DNA of 64,000 nucleotides from Pedobacter zeaxanthinifaciens. GTDB lineage: Bacteria > Bacteroidota > Bacteroidia > Sphingobacteriales > Sphingobacteriaceae. Positions 17,784 through 26,648 of the stretch are shown in pieces (the stretch's first letter is position 1; the number at the start of each line of letters is the position of its first letter). A program made the position numbers and the translations under genes. A model generated the notes under the pieces. The model searched no databases, had not been told where the DNA came from, and saw only the letters and a program-made list of their open reading frames with translations. The stretch covers positions 1 to 64,000 of the forward strand of contig NZ_QMHP01000006.1 of assembly GCF_003313335.1 (NCBI RefSeq), given 5' to 3'.

Positions 17784-17971
17784 TTTGTGTGTGTTTTAAT
17801 TTAAAATTTTGGGCAAAAAAATCCCTGCGGCCCAAGAGCCGATTTTGTTTAAACCGTTAAAATTTTAGCTTAGTTAATTAAGGTCGAGCCTTTGTTAATA
17901 GTTTGTATAAAGTAGACGATAAAGGGTTGCGAAAGGTTACAAGAAATTTCAATTTTTTTATCCAACTACGC

Positions 17972-18008
17972 AAAAAGCGGCCTGAAAACTAATTCAGGCC
18001 GCTTTTTT
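17972..18008. terminator. strong terminator after the M49-like gene
   Basis: A 15-bp perfect stem (AAAAAGCGGCCTGAA at 17972-17986, complement at 17993-18007) has a 6-nt loop. A-tract on one side and T-tract on the other allow it to work on either strand. It lies 17 nt past the stop of the minus-strand peptidase gene. Confidence 0.85.
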
Positions 18009-18024
18009 AAGATGATTATGGAAC

Positions 18025-19704
18025 TTACTTCATCCCTAATACATCAACACCTTGTTCAAAAATGATATCTACAGGAATACCCTTTTGTGCCAACATATCT
18101 AAATCTGCCTGCAATTCTGGTTTAATAATTCCTCTTTCCTTCTGAGCTTTTTCAACCGCAGCTTTATCGCCATTTCCCTGTAAGGTTAAAATCAAAGCGC
18201 TCAGCTCATTCATTGCGGTAGCAAATTTTTCGTAGTTTACTTTGTAGGTGCCTTGTGCAGTGCGCTCAAAAGCTCCTTTTTCTTGAAAGTAATTGAAACA
18301 TTGCATATTGGCTTTACCATGTGCACTTGCTGCTCCAAAACGCACCGAACGTAAGATGCCAGCCATGTAAGTGGTATAGTAATCTTTGATATCTCCTTGT
18401 AATTCGCCTTTTTTAAGCAAGCCTGTCACCATATACAAGCCTAAAACATCGGCTTTGCCCTCTTCTAACCACGAGTACTGCTCTTGTAAAGCACTGCGAA
18501 CCATTCCTTTTCCAGTAACGGTATTTTTGATGCCCAAACCGTGTGCAACCTCATGAAACATCACGTTAGCAAAAAAAGCATCAAACTTAACGTATTTCTG
18601 CTGCGAAGCATCAATTAACACATTGGCAATTGGCACTAAAATTTTGTCGAACTTAGCCTTCATCGCATTTTTTAGTTGCGAGCGGCGTGTGCCTTTTTCC
18701 TGCTGTATTTTTTCATCGTTAGGTAGGTTTACTGCAATGGTTTTTGATCCAGCGTTGCAATCGCCCGCGTAGTAAACCACATCGTAAGCGTTAAGCTCCG
18801 AATCGGTACCGGGAACCTCCTTTTTATATTTATCTGCTACAGGCAATCCTCTTTGTAATTCAGGCAATAAGGTTACGTATTTGGCTAAGCGCTTGCTCCA
18901 TTCTTTATCTTTTACCAACACATAGCTTTCAAAAGAAGCACGAGCGTTAAAAAGTTTATCCTCATAGTTTTCAATTGGGCCAATAATGATATCCAAACCA
19001 TTGGTTTTCATATCCAACCAGGCATAATCACTAGCAGTATAATTATCTGTAATTAAGGCATCAGCTCTTAAATTCAGGTATTTTTTTAAGCCTTCATTAT
19101 CGGTTATTAAAGCTGCTTGTTTAAGTAAGCTACTTGCCTTCTGAAGTTCGGTTGCAAAATAAATATGATAAGGAATGGCTACCAATTTTCCATTTTCTCT
19201 GCGAATTACCGAATACAATCCATTTTTATCTTTAACGTCAGATTTTTCCAATTCCTCTTTGGTCATATCTGCAGGGTAAAAATTAACGCCTAATGGCTTA
19301 GGTCCAATACCTGCAACAAATGGCTTATCGCCGTTTAACCTATCCCACGGCCCATAATTAATTCTAACGAAATCCTTAGTTTTTTCATCTTTTATTGTTG
19401 CTAACAAACTATCACGTTGCGGATAGGCTTGCTTCCAGAAAAGCTCATCCATAATTTGAGCTGCTTCAATTAACAAAGGCAGCACTTGGCGCTCGTTAGG
19501 AGTTAAAAGGTTAAGATCGGTGCTTAGGCGAACCTTTTCATAAATGGGCAAGCGCTGCGAAACATACTCCTGTAGCGAATCCAAATTTTTATTACTGGAG
19601 GTTTCTTGAGGAGTTTTTTCGCCACCACCACAGGCCGCTAAAAAGGTGGTTATAGTTGTTCCTAAAAGGATGCCTTTTATTAAGCTTGATTTACCTTTGC
19701 GCAT
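18025..19704 (-). CDS. lipoprotein peptidase, M49 (dipeptidyl-peptidase III)-like
   Basis: This 559-aa protein has a lipoprotein signal (FLAAC, Cys25) and probably sits on the envelope. The putative zinc site is HEVAH at residues 384-388, with the third ligand in WLEEGKADVLG (414-422). The overall order (GPWDRLNGDKPF early, HEVAHGLG, then EEGKADVLG) fits the M49-like peptidases of Bacteroidota. Classical DPP III has a six-residue HExxxH motif; here it is the shorter HExxH. Substrate and exact family remain uncertain. It is a single gene with a strong terminator. Confidence 0.8.
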   Translation of the reverse strand: MRKGKSSLIKGILLGTTITTFLAACGGGEKTPQETSSNKNLDSLQEYVSQRLPIYEKVRLSTDLNLLTPNERQVLPLLIEAAQIMDELFWKQAYPQRDSLLATIKDEKTKDFVRINYGPWDRLNGDKPFVAGIGPKPLGVNFYPADMTKEELEKSDVKDKNGLYSVIRRENGKLVAIPYHIYFATELQKASSLLKQAALITDNEGLKKYLNLRADALITDNYTASDYAWLDMKTNGLDIIIGPIENYEDKLFNARASFESYVLVKDKEWSKRLAKYVTLLPELQRGLPVADKYKKEVPGTDSELNAYDVVYYAGDCNAGSKTIAVNLPNDEKIQQEKGTRRSQLKNAMKAKFDKILVPIANVLIDASQQKYVKFDAFFANVMFHEVAHGLGIKNTVTGKGMVRSALQEQYSWLEEGKADVLGLYMVTGLLKKGELQGDIKDYYTTYMAGILRSVRFGAASAHGKANMQCFNYFQEKGAFERTAQGTYKVNYEKFATAMNELSALILTLQGNGDKAAVEKAQKERGIIKPELQADLDMLAQKGIPVDIIFEQGVDVLGMK

Positions 19705-19906
19705 ATTCGATTGTTTTTTCGGGTTTTTGCGTTAATTTCTTAATTTAGTTGAAAATTAATTCGCCAAATTTAATTACAAAGACACAAAGTAAACAAAAGA
19801 GTTGGCGGTTTTTAATAATGTAGCGAAAGAATTTTTATACCAGCCATCTGCCTTCCCAATTTTTTATTACTAACATTTTGAACTTTAACCGAAAACAAAC
19901 TAGCAA

Positions 19907-20734
19907 ATGAAGACACACAAACTTTCTGTTACTTTATTGTTCTCCCTAATTTTATTGGCAACCGCTTGCAGTACCTACAAATACAAGGCTACAGATAAAG
20001 TGTATAAAAATAATGCAAAGGCATTTTCTAAAATTATTAAGGCTACCCCGCCAGAAAACCAACAAATTGATTCGTTATTTAATGAGCAGTATTTTGTGGG
20101 CACTACCAACATGGGCATTAGGAAGCCGAATTTTGTGATTATTCATCATACGGCTCAAGACTCATTGGGACAAACTTTAAGAACTTTTACTATTCCTCGT
20201 ACCGGAACCAGCTCACATTACGTAGTTAGCAGGGATGGCAAAGTGGTACAAATGGTAAATGACTACCTAAGGGCACAACATGCTGGAGCTGGAAAATGGG
20301 GCAGTGTTACTGATATGAACTCTTGCTCAATTGGTATTGAAATGGATAATAACGGTACAACCGATCCTTGGACTGACGCTCAAATTAGCAGTTTGTGTGC
20401 CTTGCTAAAAACGTTGAAGAAAAGATATAGTATCCCAACGGCCAACTTTATTGGTCATGCTGATTTTGCGCCAGGCCGTAAAAACGATCCAAAAAATTTC
20501 CCTTGGAAAACTTTAGCGCAACAGGGCTATGGCTTGTGGTACGACGATGTGCTGGATAGTGTGCCAGAAAACTTTGATCCAATGGTTGGCTTAAAAGTGA
20601 TTGGCTATAACATTGCCCGCCCTAATTACGCTATTGAAGCATTCAAAATACATTTTATCCAAACAGATATTACTCAGGTATTAACTGATTTTGATAAGCA
20701 GGTAATTTACAATCTATATAAAAAGAGCTTATAA
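19907..20734 (+). CDS. N-acetylmuramoyl-L-alanine amidase, lipoprotein
   Basis: This 275-aa protein begins with a lipobox (LLATAC, Cys21). The Amidase_2/AmpD-like domain spans about residues 70-215. Zinc ligands are the His pair in FVIIHHTAQDS and the His in FIGHADFAPGRKNDP. The family cleaves the amide bond between muramic acid and the peptide stem. Anchoring in the envelope fits peptidoglycan recycling or remodelling. The C-terminal 60 aa are outside the catalytic fold. The gene stands alone and shares a bidirectional terminator with the convergent lipoprotein gene. Confidence 0.92.
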   Translation: MKTHKLSVTLLFSLILLATACSTYKYKATDKVYKNNAKAFSKIIKATPPENQQIDSLFNEQYFVGTTNMGIRKPNFVIIHHTAQDSLGQTLRTFTIPRTGTSSHYVVSRDGKVVQMVNDYLRAQHAGAGKWGSVTDMNSCSIGIEMDNNGTTDPWTDAQISSLCALLKTLKKRYSIPTANFIGHADFAPGRKNDPKNFPWKTLAQQGYGLWYDDVLDSVPENFDPMVGLKVIGYNIARPNYAIEAFKIHFIQTDITQVLTDFDKQVIYNLYKKSL

Positions 20735-20743
20735 GAAGCGTAA

Positions 20744-20788
20744 CATAAAAAAAGGTCGATTTATAATTATGAATCGACCTTTTTTATG
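20744..20788. terminator. bidirectional terminator between amidase and lipoprotein genes
   Basis: The stem CATAAAAAAAGGTCGATT (20744-20761) pairs with AATCGACCTTTTTTATG (20772-20788) around a 10-nt loop, with one unpaired base in the A/T tract. It lies between two convergent genes and can end both. Confidence 0.85.
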
Positions 20789-20799
20789 AAGGCTGCTAT

Positions 20800-21237
20800 T
20801 TATTTTACCACAATATTATAAGCTCCATTTGTTTTTAAATCGGCAGATAACACTAAGTTTTTCTCTCCAGCGCCATCATCCAACGAAACAGCACAGGTAT
20901 TGGGAGGTAATGTTCCTTCATTATGTGCATAAAGCAAAATGTAGTTGTAGCCTTTGTTATCCAAGGTAACTGGCAACCTTTTTTTGGATGCGGTTAGGGT
21001 GTAATTAGCGATGATTTCCTTGCCATTCACATACAACGATACGATATCGCCATCAATCTGTCCTGAGTCCCAAATTAAAATGTCTACCTTTTTATTGCCA
21101 ACTTCTACGGTTCCTTGTACTTGCACACTTCGCCCCATAAACGAATTAGGTATAATGGAAGATTCTTGTGTTTTCTCTTCCTTCTTGCAAGAAGCGAAAA
21201 GTAGCGCCAAAGCTAAAATAGCTATCAATTTTTTCAT
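20800..21237 (-). CDS. small lipoprotein of unknown function
   Basis: This 145-aa protein has a lipobox (LLFASC, Cys17). The rest is predicted beta-rich: DGDIVSLYVNGKEIIANYTL, then GYNYILLYAHNEGTLPPNTCAV and a C-terminal LSADLKTNGAYNIVV. These blocks recur in Bacteroidota secreted proteins, but I know no assigned function. Its upstream region carries a GTATTTTTAC palindrome pair like that upstream of the large T9SS gene, so the two may share a regulator. Confidence 0.75.
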   Translation of the reverse strand: MKKLIAILALALLFASCKKEEKTQESSIIPNSFMGRSVQVQGTVEVGNKKVDILIWDSGQIDGDIVSLYVNGKEIIANYTLTASKKRLPVTLDNKGYNYILLYAHNEGTLPPNTCAVSLDDGAGEKNLVLSADLKTNGAYNIVVK

Positions 21238-21313
21238 GTCTTTGTTTGTTTAATCTCTTTTAATGAGTTATTATCACAAATTTAAGACACAGTTTAAAGC
21301 CGTATAAAGGCGC

Positions 21314-21345
21314 TTTTACCCTAAACTTAACCGTATTTTTACGGT
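21314..21345 (-). promoter_or_regulatory. candidate operator pair upstream of the small lipoprotein gene
   Basis: ACCGTA-TTTT-TACGGT (21330-21345) has perfect 6-bp arms, with a second TTTTAC box ending 23 nt earlier (21314-21319). It lies about 75-110 nt upstream of the lipoprotein start. The same pair, 25 nt apart, lies upstream of the T9SS gene at 24902. A LuxR-type regulator site is inferred. Confidence 0.45.
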
Positions 21346-21369
21346 ACTTATAAGAGCCGTATAAAAAAC

Positions 21370-21401
21370 CGTGCCCAAAAAGTTGAAGCTTTTTGGGCAC
21401 G
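21370..21401. terminator. terminator of the large T9SS cargo gene
   Basis: CGTGCCCAAAAAG (21370-21382) pairs with its complement at 21389-21401 around TTGAAG. It is flanked by A-runs on the left and right, so the minus-strand transcript ends in a T-run (GGTTTTTTAT). It lies about 20 nt past the stop. Confidence 0.85.
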
Positions 21402-21422
21402 AAAAAACAAAGGTATTTATGT

Positions 21423-24400
21423 TTATTGCTTAATGACTTTCTCTGTGAAAGTACCCTTGTCATCCTTGCTTTGTACAAGGTAGGTACCCTTAGGCAATTG
21501 TGTCAAGTTAAACTCTAGCTGTGCACCTTTAGTAGTTTTCGATTCTAATACTCTTCCTGTTAAGTCCATCAGCTTTGCCGTTAAGCCGTTTTTAGCTTCA
21601 TTTGATGTTACAAACACGCTTGCTACTGTTGGATTTGGATAAACAGCGACTTTCTCTGCTTCCCCTAAAGCTTTAACATATTTAATCAAGTCCTGATAAA
21701 CGATTTTCGTTCCATTTAAATCCTCTTGAGTTAAGCGATAATAAGCTGATTGGAAGAAATTCACATCAGTAAATTGATAGCTAGATTTCTCCTGAGTGTT
21801 ACCTTTACCGTTAACTGTGGCAATTGTGCTAAAGGAAATTCCATCAGTGCTTTTTTCTACCAAAAATTGTTTGTTGTTTAATTCTGCTGCTGTTGACCAC
21901 GTTAAAAGCACACCGCTACTCTTGAGCGTTGCATTGAAATCAATTAATGACACTGGCAGTGTTCCACCCGGAATAAGCACTTTACCCGCGGTTGCATTGG
22001 TGGCAATATCACCATCAAAAATACGGGCTTTAACAGCATTTCTTAAAGTTAAATCCAGCGTAGCTGATGGCTTATAATTATTAAAAGTTTGACCATCAAC
22101 AGTACCATCGTAAGTTACATCTTTACCATCAACCGTTAAGCCACTCATCGGGGCGTTGCCAGATGTAGACCTGAAAGAAATAAAGTTTTTGTTGGCCCCG
22201 CTAATTTTGGTATCATTCAACTCGTTTAGTTGTGCGTTAGTGCCAAAAATTGAAATTGCGTTTTCGTAAGTTGCCGTTGGCGCATTATGTAGCACCTGTA
22301 CTCCATTACGCAACACCATTTCAGATTTGAAAGCGCCTGAACTTTCATTCAACAGCCCCAACAACTCGTTATTAACCATTTTTACACCATCTAAAACCAC
22401 CCTCGTATCGTAGGTTAAATTTCCGTCGTTATATGAATCAAAGCCAATGTAGTTGGACTGGTAAAGCCCTCCCTGTACTACAAACCGATTTAAATCAACC
22501 GTTGATTTTTCAATTCTGTAAGCTTCAAAAGCCCAGCGCATGTTAGACACGGTATCTCTAGCTGCCATGATTTTCGAGTCGCCGGGCAGCGTTAGCAACC
22601 ATATTCCACGAGGGAAAATATTAGCAGTATTTAAGCCATCGGCGGTCCAAGTAGCGGCATTAGCTGCTGTAATGACGTTATCATTTACATTAATCGGCGG
22701 CGTGTCTGAACTTACATTTCCGGTTACTACAATGCCGGTTTTGTAAAGGGTTATATTGTTTTTGAGGATATTTAAACTTCCAACCATACCAAAGCTTTGA
22801 AATTGGCTTTGTATACCGGTATTTGCTCTTGTAATTTTATTATTCGAAATTTCTCCAATATAATTTGAAGTTAAAATCCCTAAAGCATTTCCTGCTGATG
22901 AAGTTACATTGATGGCACTGATATTATCCAGCACGTTATTGGTAATTACCAAACCCGTTTGAACCAATCCCGTTGAAAACAATGAAATTGCCCTATCTGT
23001 AAAATCACTGAACTTATTATTACTCACCAGCAAATTACCAAACGCAGTATTGATTACAGTGCTAATTGCCCTAGGAACACGGTTTGCTTTACCGTTAATA
23101 TTACGGGGTGCGGCATCGCTCAGCGCATCGTTTGTACCTTCAAACTGTATCCCGTCTATGGCTACATTACTTGCGCCAAGCGAAACTAAACTTACATTAG
23201 TCACAAAATCTGTAGACGGCGTTTTAATGATTGTAGCCGGTTTTGTCCATAGCCACGGCTCGATACCTGCATTATTGCCATAAATCCCTAACTGCTTGTT
23301 TACGTTAAGTTTCTCAACGAAAACCCCTTCCGCAATTCGAAGTTCATCACCGTTTTTAGTGTCGGCATCATCAATAGCAGCCTGTATGGTATTAAAGCCT
23401 TCCAAAGTTCGAGTATTGATTACCAAAAACCCGTTAAAGTTAACTTGGGCCAGCTCTCCATTGTTGAATATGCTTTGGGCAAACACGTTATATTTCCCTG
23501 ATAGCTCGTCGTAACTGTTCCAAACAGCCACCACCTTATCTGAAAACATCAGTTGTTCTATCTCGTATTTATCGGCGGCTCTAGATGATACTAAAATGCC
23601 CTGAGCAGGATAAACCAATACTCCCGAACCGGATATTTTTTGCAGATAAATTGGCGCATTTGAATTACCAAAATTCTTCTGCAAAAGGAAACTAAAGTTA
23701 TTACTGGCATCAACCTTAATGTTACTGCCGTAAAACCCGTTAATAGGCCCGCGGATTACCTCTATATCACCAGTATTCCAAAGCTTTGTACCGCTGCTGT
23801 TGTATCTCTGTGCGTATAATCCTGCGTTACCATTCCTTGTATCGCCCCAACCCAATACAACACCGCCGCTACCGTCCAAAACCATTGAAATAGGTGCATT
23901 CCAATAACTTGATGCCCCTTCGCCAACTAAGGCTCCGGCAGTTGCATCTATTTCTAAACCCCAATTGGTGGCGTTAAACTGCTTAGTTCCGCTATTGGAA
24001 ATACGCTGTAAGTATAGCTTAACTTTGCTATCGTCGTTTTGGTTAGTTGCTACTATGGTGTAATACAATCCGCCGTTACCATCAGCTATTACCTGTGCCC
24101 CATAATATTCAATCCCTCCAAGGGGCAATAAGTCTTCAAGTAGTACATTGCTGCCATTTTTTGTGCCGTTTGCATTTAGTTTTTGCCAATAAAAGCGATT
24201 TCCTTCGTCATTTGTATTTATTTCGTATTCCTCGCCAAATACTACCGTATAACCGGCTCCATCTTTAAAAATAAGTCCGCTTTCGTATTCACCTGCGGCA
24301 TCATTTAACTTTAAATCGGCACCCCACTGTTTTGCGCCACTCAAATCTATTTTTTGGATATAGCTATCTGTTTTTATGCCATCATAGTTACTGTAGGCAT

Positions 24401-24902
24401 AAACCAAGTTATTGCTATCCATAATTACCGCCGAAATCCAATAACCGCTGGCAGTAGTGGTTAGGGCCAAACCGTTGGTAGCCCACAATTTTGTTCCACT
24501 TGAATTTAAGCGTTGGGCATAGAGCTTATTTGGTTGATTGGCACCGTTAGTGGTCTTCTGGCTCCAAAAAACAACTACTCCTCCACTGCCATCGGCAATG
24601 ATCTGCTTCTCTGTATAATCAGGTGCAGTTGCGATCAATGTTGGGCTACTCCAAAGCGCAACACCTGACGCCGACAATCGCTGGGCGAAAATCTGCGTAT
24701 ACCCTACCGAGTTAATGGCATCCCAAACATTTTCTTCAAAAACAACGATAGCTCCTCCAGCGCCATCATCTATACTGGTATTGCCTCGTTGGGAATTTCC
24801 CGAACCCACAACTGCTGTATTTACTTTAGGATTAATGCTCCATTGTGCAAAGCCAACAGCCGTAATCAAGGTAAATAAAAAGGAAAGTAAAGTTTTTTTC
24901 AT
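21423..24902 (-). CDS. T9SS-secreted beta-repeat protein with parallel beta-helix
   Basis: This 1159-aa protein has a signal peptide (1-19). Residues about 25-490 hold repeats that alternate DGSGGVVVxW-like and QRLNSSGTKLW-like strands, suggesting a propeller. Residues about 500-950 read as a right-handed beta-helix (IQAAIDDADTKNGDELRIAEG, LLVSNNKFSDFT). A fibronectin-like stretch follows (WSTAAELNNKQFLVEKS), then a type A Por sorting domain (VAVYPNPTVASVFV to the end). It is exported by the type IX system and probably attached to or released from the surface. The ligand is unknown. It is divergent from a LuxR regulator gene. Confidence 0.88.
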   Translation of the reverse strand: MKKTLLSFLFTLITAVGFAQWSINPKVNTAVVGSGNSQRGNTSIDDGAGGAIVVFEENVWDAINSVGYTQIFAQRLSASGVALWSSPTLIATAPDYTEKQIIADGSGGVVVFWSQKTTNGANQPNKLYAQRLNSSGTKLWATNGLALTTTASGYWISAVIMDSNNLVYAYSNYDGIKTDSYIQKIDLSGAKQWGADLKLNDAAGEYESGLIFKDGAGYTVVFGEEYEINTNDEGNRFYWQKLNANGTKNGSNVLLEDLLPLGGIEYYGAQVIADGNGGLYYTIVATNQNDDSKVKLYLQRISNSGTKQFNATNWGLEIDATAGALVGEGASSYWNAPISMVLDGSGGVVLGWGDTRNGNAGLYAQRYNSSGTKLWNTGDIEVIRGPINGFYGSNIKVDASNNFSFLLQKNFGNSNAPIYLQKISGSGVLVYPAQGILVSSRAADKYEIEQLMFSDKVVAVWNSYDELSGKYNVFAQSIFNNGELAQVNFNGFLVINTRTLEGFNTIQAAIDDADTKNGDELRIAEGVFVEKLNVNKQLGIYGNNAGIEPWLWTKPATIIKTPSTDFVTNVSLVSLGASNVAIDGIQFEGTNDALSDAAPRNINGKANRVPRAISTVINTAFGNLLVSNNKFSDFTDRAISLFSTGLVQTGLVITNNVLDNISAINVTSSAGNALGILTSNYIGEISNNKITRANTGIQSQFQSFGMVGSLNILKNNITLYKTGIVVTGNVSSDTPPINVNDNVITAANAATWTADGLNTANIFPRGIWLLTLPGDSKIMAARDTVSNMRWAFEAYRIEKSTVDLNRFVVQGGLYQSNYIGFDSYNDGNLTYDTRVVLDGVKMVNNELLGLLNESSGAFKSEMVLRNGVQVLHNAPTATYENAISIFGTNAQLNELNDTKISGANKNFISFRSTSGNAPMSGLTVDGKDVTYDGTVDGQTFNNYKPSATLDLTLRNAVKARIFDGDIATNATAGKVLIPGGTLPVSLIDFNATLKSSGVLLTWSTAAELNNKQFLVEKSTDGISFSTIATVNGKGNTQEKSSYQFTDVNFFQSAYYRLTQEDLNGTKIVYQDLIKYVKALGEAEKVAVYPNPTVASVFVTSNEAKNGLTAKLMDLTGRVLESKTTKGAQLEFNLTQLPKGTYLVQSKDDKGTFTEKVIKQ

Positions 24903-24963
24903 ATGCTACATTTTTGGTTACAATTGACAGGATAAATTTCAAGTATTTATAAACAGAGCAGTT

Positions 24964-25003
24964 GTGTTTTTACACCCTAAAGCAAAAGGTATTTTTACGG
25001 TAT
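24964..25003 (-). promoter_or_regulatory. candidate operator pair upstream of the T9SS cargo gene
   Basis: GTGT-TTTT-ACAC (24964-24975) and GGTA-TTTT-TACGGTA (24988-25002) lie 62-100 nt before the T9SS gene start, in the region divergent from the LuxR gene. Both centre on TTTT flanked by GT/AC, as in the 21330-21345 palindrome. Confidence 0.45.
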
Positions 25004-25085
25004 AACTGCCTTGTTAAGCCCTATTAATCATCAAATTAATTTTTCAAAGATGATTTGATTTTGAGATGAAAAAAATACCACATTT

Positions 25086-25100
25086 GTTGTATTTTACAAC
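25086..25100 (+). promoter_or_regulatory. candidate operator upstream of the LuxR gene
   Basis: GTTGTA-TTT-TACAAC has perfect 6-bp arms and lies 36 nt before the LuxR gene ATG. It resembles the palindromes upstream of the T9SS and small lipoprotein genes, so autoregulation is possible. This is inferred from sequence only. Confidence 0.4.
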
Positions 25101-25136
25101 CTGTATTACTAATTTGAACCTGAGAAAAATGTAGCT

Positions 25137-25910
25137 ATGAACGCTGAAAAACATGTATTGAATGTGGTGTGGGATGACTATAAGAGGGAGATGGGCCCAG
25201 CACTTAAGGAAGTAAATAAAGTTCCATATGAGCGTATTATTGCCGACTTACTATCTGTAGGAGAATTTTATTACTACACGTTGAATATCGGTGATAGCAG
25301 CATCAATAATTTCCATGAGAACATCTTACGACTGCATGGGATAAAAAAGTATCCCTGGCATTTGAGCGAAATCATTTCCTTAATTCACCCTGAAGATATC
25401 CCTTTTGTAATTGAAGCGGAGCGTTTAGCCATAAATAAACTACGAGAAATTGGATGGGCGCATAAAATGAACTTGAAATCCAGCTATTGCTTCAGAATGA
25501 GGACCGGTGATGGCACTTATCAATTGTTTCACCATCAAGCGCTTACCATTAAAGAAGATGAGAGTGGAAAAATGGTTGAAGCGATTAACATCCATACTAA
25601 TATCCAACACATTACTGCCATAAACAGTTATACAGTTTTAATCTCTGGCATTAGCCCACGCACTGATTTTTATCAGATTGGCCTTAAGCCTGAGCTTATG
25701 TTGAAGCCTAGCTTACCGCAAAGCCTAACAAAACGAGAGCTTGAAATTTTAAAGCTTATAGCACAGGGTCATTCAAGCAATGAAATTGCTGATTTACTAT
25801 TCCTATCTAGCCTTACAGTGCGTACCCACAGAAAAAATATATTAAGGAAAACCGAAGCAAAAAATGGTTCGGATTTGGTGAAAAGATGTATAGAGTGGGG
25901 ATTGATTTAA
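25137..25910 (+). CDS. PAS-like/LuxR-type transcriptional regulator
   Basis: This 257-aa protein has an N-terminal PAS-like region (about 40-165, ILRLHGIKKYPWHLSEIISLIHPEDI, with PAS_3 character) and a C-terminal LuxR helix-turn-helix (about 195-257, LTKRELEILKLIAQGHSSNEIA, LTVRTHRKNIL). There is no receiver domain or membrane segment, so the signal is probably intracellular or a ligand bound by the PAS fold. It is divergent from the large T9SS gene, and palindromic boxes occupy the shared upstream region. Regulation of that gene is inferred. Confidence 0.88.
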   Translation: MNAEKHVLNVVWDDYKREMGPALKEVNKVPYERIIADLLSVGEFYYYTLNIGDSSINNFHENILRLHGIKKYPWHLSEIISLIHPEDIPFVIEAERLAINKLREIGWAHKMNLKSSYCFRMRTGDGTYQLFHHQALTIKEDESGKMVEAINIHTNIQHITAINSYTVLISGISPRTDFYQIGLKPELMLKPSLPQSLTKRELEILKLIAQGHSSNEIADLLFLSSLTVRTHRKNILRKTEAKNGSDLVKRCIEWGLI

Positions 25911-25913
25911 AAT

Positions 25914-25943
25914 AAAAAAAGCCAACTGTTGAGGTTGGCTTTA
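25914..25943. terminator. bidirectional terminator between LuxR and DUF6952 genes
   Basis: AAAGCCAAC (25918-25926) pairs with GTTGGCTTT (25934-25942) around a 7-nt loop. A-run before, short T/A tract after. It lies between two convergent genes. Confidence 0.8.
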
Positions 25944-25960
25944 AAGATATTTTTTGTTAA

Positions 25961-26209
25961 CTACCTGTCAATAGAACCCATTACCTTTTGGGAAAAAGCA
26001 TTTAAAGCTTCTCTAGGTTCGGCACCACTCTTCACGCTTTCATGCACCTCAAGGGCTCCACAAATGTTGGTAATCATTTCTCCCGCTACATCAATTTCAG
26101 TCTCGCTAACGCCTCTAAATTCACAAAAGGCCTCTAATACCTCAAGTGTTGCATTTAGCTGCTCAGGAGTTGAATTTTCAAAAAACTGTCTAATTACTGG
26201 AACCTTCAT
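25961..26209 (-). CDS. DUF6952-like small protein
   Basis: This 82-aa acidic helical protein has no signal peptide or known catalytic motif (VIRQFFENSTPEQLNAT, FCEFRGVSETEIDVAGEMI). It starts 2 nt after the thioredoxin stop and is the third gene of a peroxiredoxin-thioredoxin operon. Small proteins of this kind recur at this place in Bacteroidota and are catalogued as DUF6952; the role is unknown. Tight coupling suggests a part in peroxide defence or thioredoxin regulation, as inference only. Confidence 0.75.
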   Translation of the reverse strand: MKVPVIRQFFENSTPEQLNATLEVLEAFCEFRGVSETEIDVAGEMITNICGALEVHESVKSGAEPREALNAFSQKVMGSIDR

Positions 26210-26211
26210 TA

Positions 26212-26520
26212 CTATTTGATTTTAGTAAACAAATCAGTTAAAACTTCCGCCTTGTTGGTTTGCACTTGATCAACCAACTCGCCATTTTTAAAAGCGGCAA
26301 ACGTTGGCAAGTTATCCACTTTTGCAAATTTTCTCGACTCAGGGAACTTCTCCGCATCAACAATCAAGAATGCCACATCCTCATTTTCTGCTGCCAATTT
26401 TTTGAACTTCGGTTTCATGATTCGGCAATTGCCACACCATGAAGCCGCATATTGTACCATCACTTTCGGGTTTTCCGAAAGGTATTGGCTTAAACTATCT
26501 TCTGTTAATTCTAAAAACAT
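26212..26520 (-). CDS. thioredoxin-family protein
   Basis: This 102-aa protein is a compact thioredoxin fold with the active site WCGNCR (Cys-Gly-Asn-Cys rather than CGPC) and the cis-Pro in VDNLPTFAAF. It has no signal peptide, so it is cytoplasmic. It would reduce disulfides, most likely those of the peroxiredoxin encoded 128 nt upstream on the same strand. The CGNC motif is a variant seen in Bacteroidota peroxide-related thioredoxins. Confidence 0.9.
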   Translation of the reverse strand: MFLELTEDSLSQYLSENPKVMVQYAASWCGNCRIMKPKFKKLAAENEDVAFLIVDAEKFPESRKFAKVDNLPTFAAFKNGELVDQVQTNKAEVLTDLFTKIK

Positions 26521-26540
26521 GATTTTAAGATTATTAAAGT

Positions 26541-26648
26541 GTTGGAAGGTTGAAAAGTTGGAATGTTAAACTACCAAAGATAGCGCTCATGCCAATCGTC
26601 ACTCCTGCCAACACTAGAGAACTGCAAGCTGTGAATTGAAAACTGTTA
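26541..26648. repeat. decayed intergenic repeat (GTTGGAA units)
   Basis: The region between the peroxiredoxin and thioredoxin genes contains imperfect units, GTTGGAAGGTTGAAAAGTTGGAATGTT, followed by CAAGCTGTGAATTGAAAACTG. A closely similar composite stands at about 49430-49490. It looks like a degenerate dispersed repeat. No gene is seen in it. Confidence 0.5.

Noticed and set aside
21260..21478. 72-aa minus-strand frame beyond the T9SS gene
   Set aside because: It covers the terminator hairpin at 21370-21401 and the palindromic operator region, with no family similarity.
21700..24900. Tandem repeats in the large T9SS gene as CRISPR or DNA-level repeats
   Set aside because: The repetition is at protein level (beta-strand motifs) with diverged codons, so there are no DNA direct repeats.
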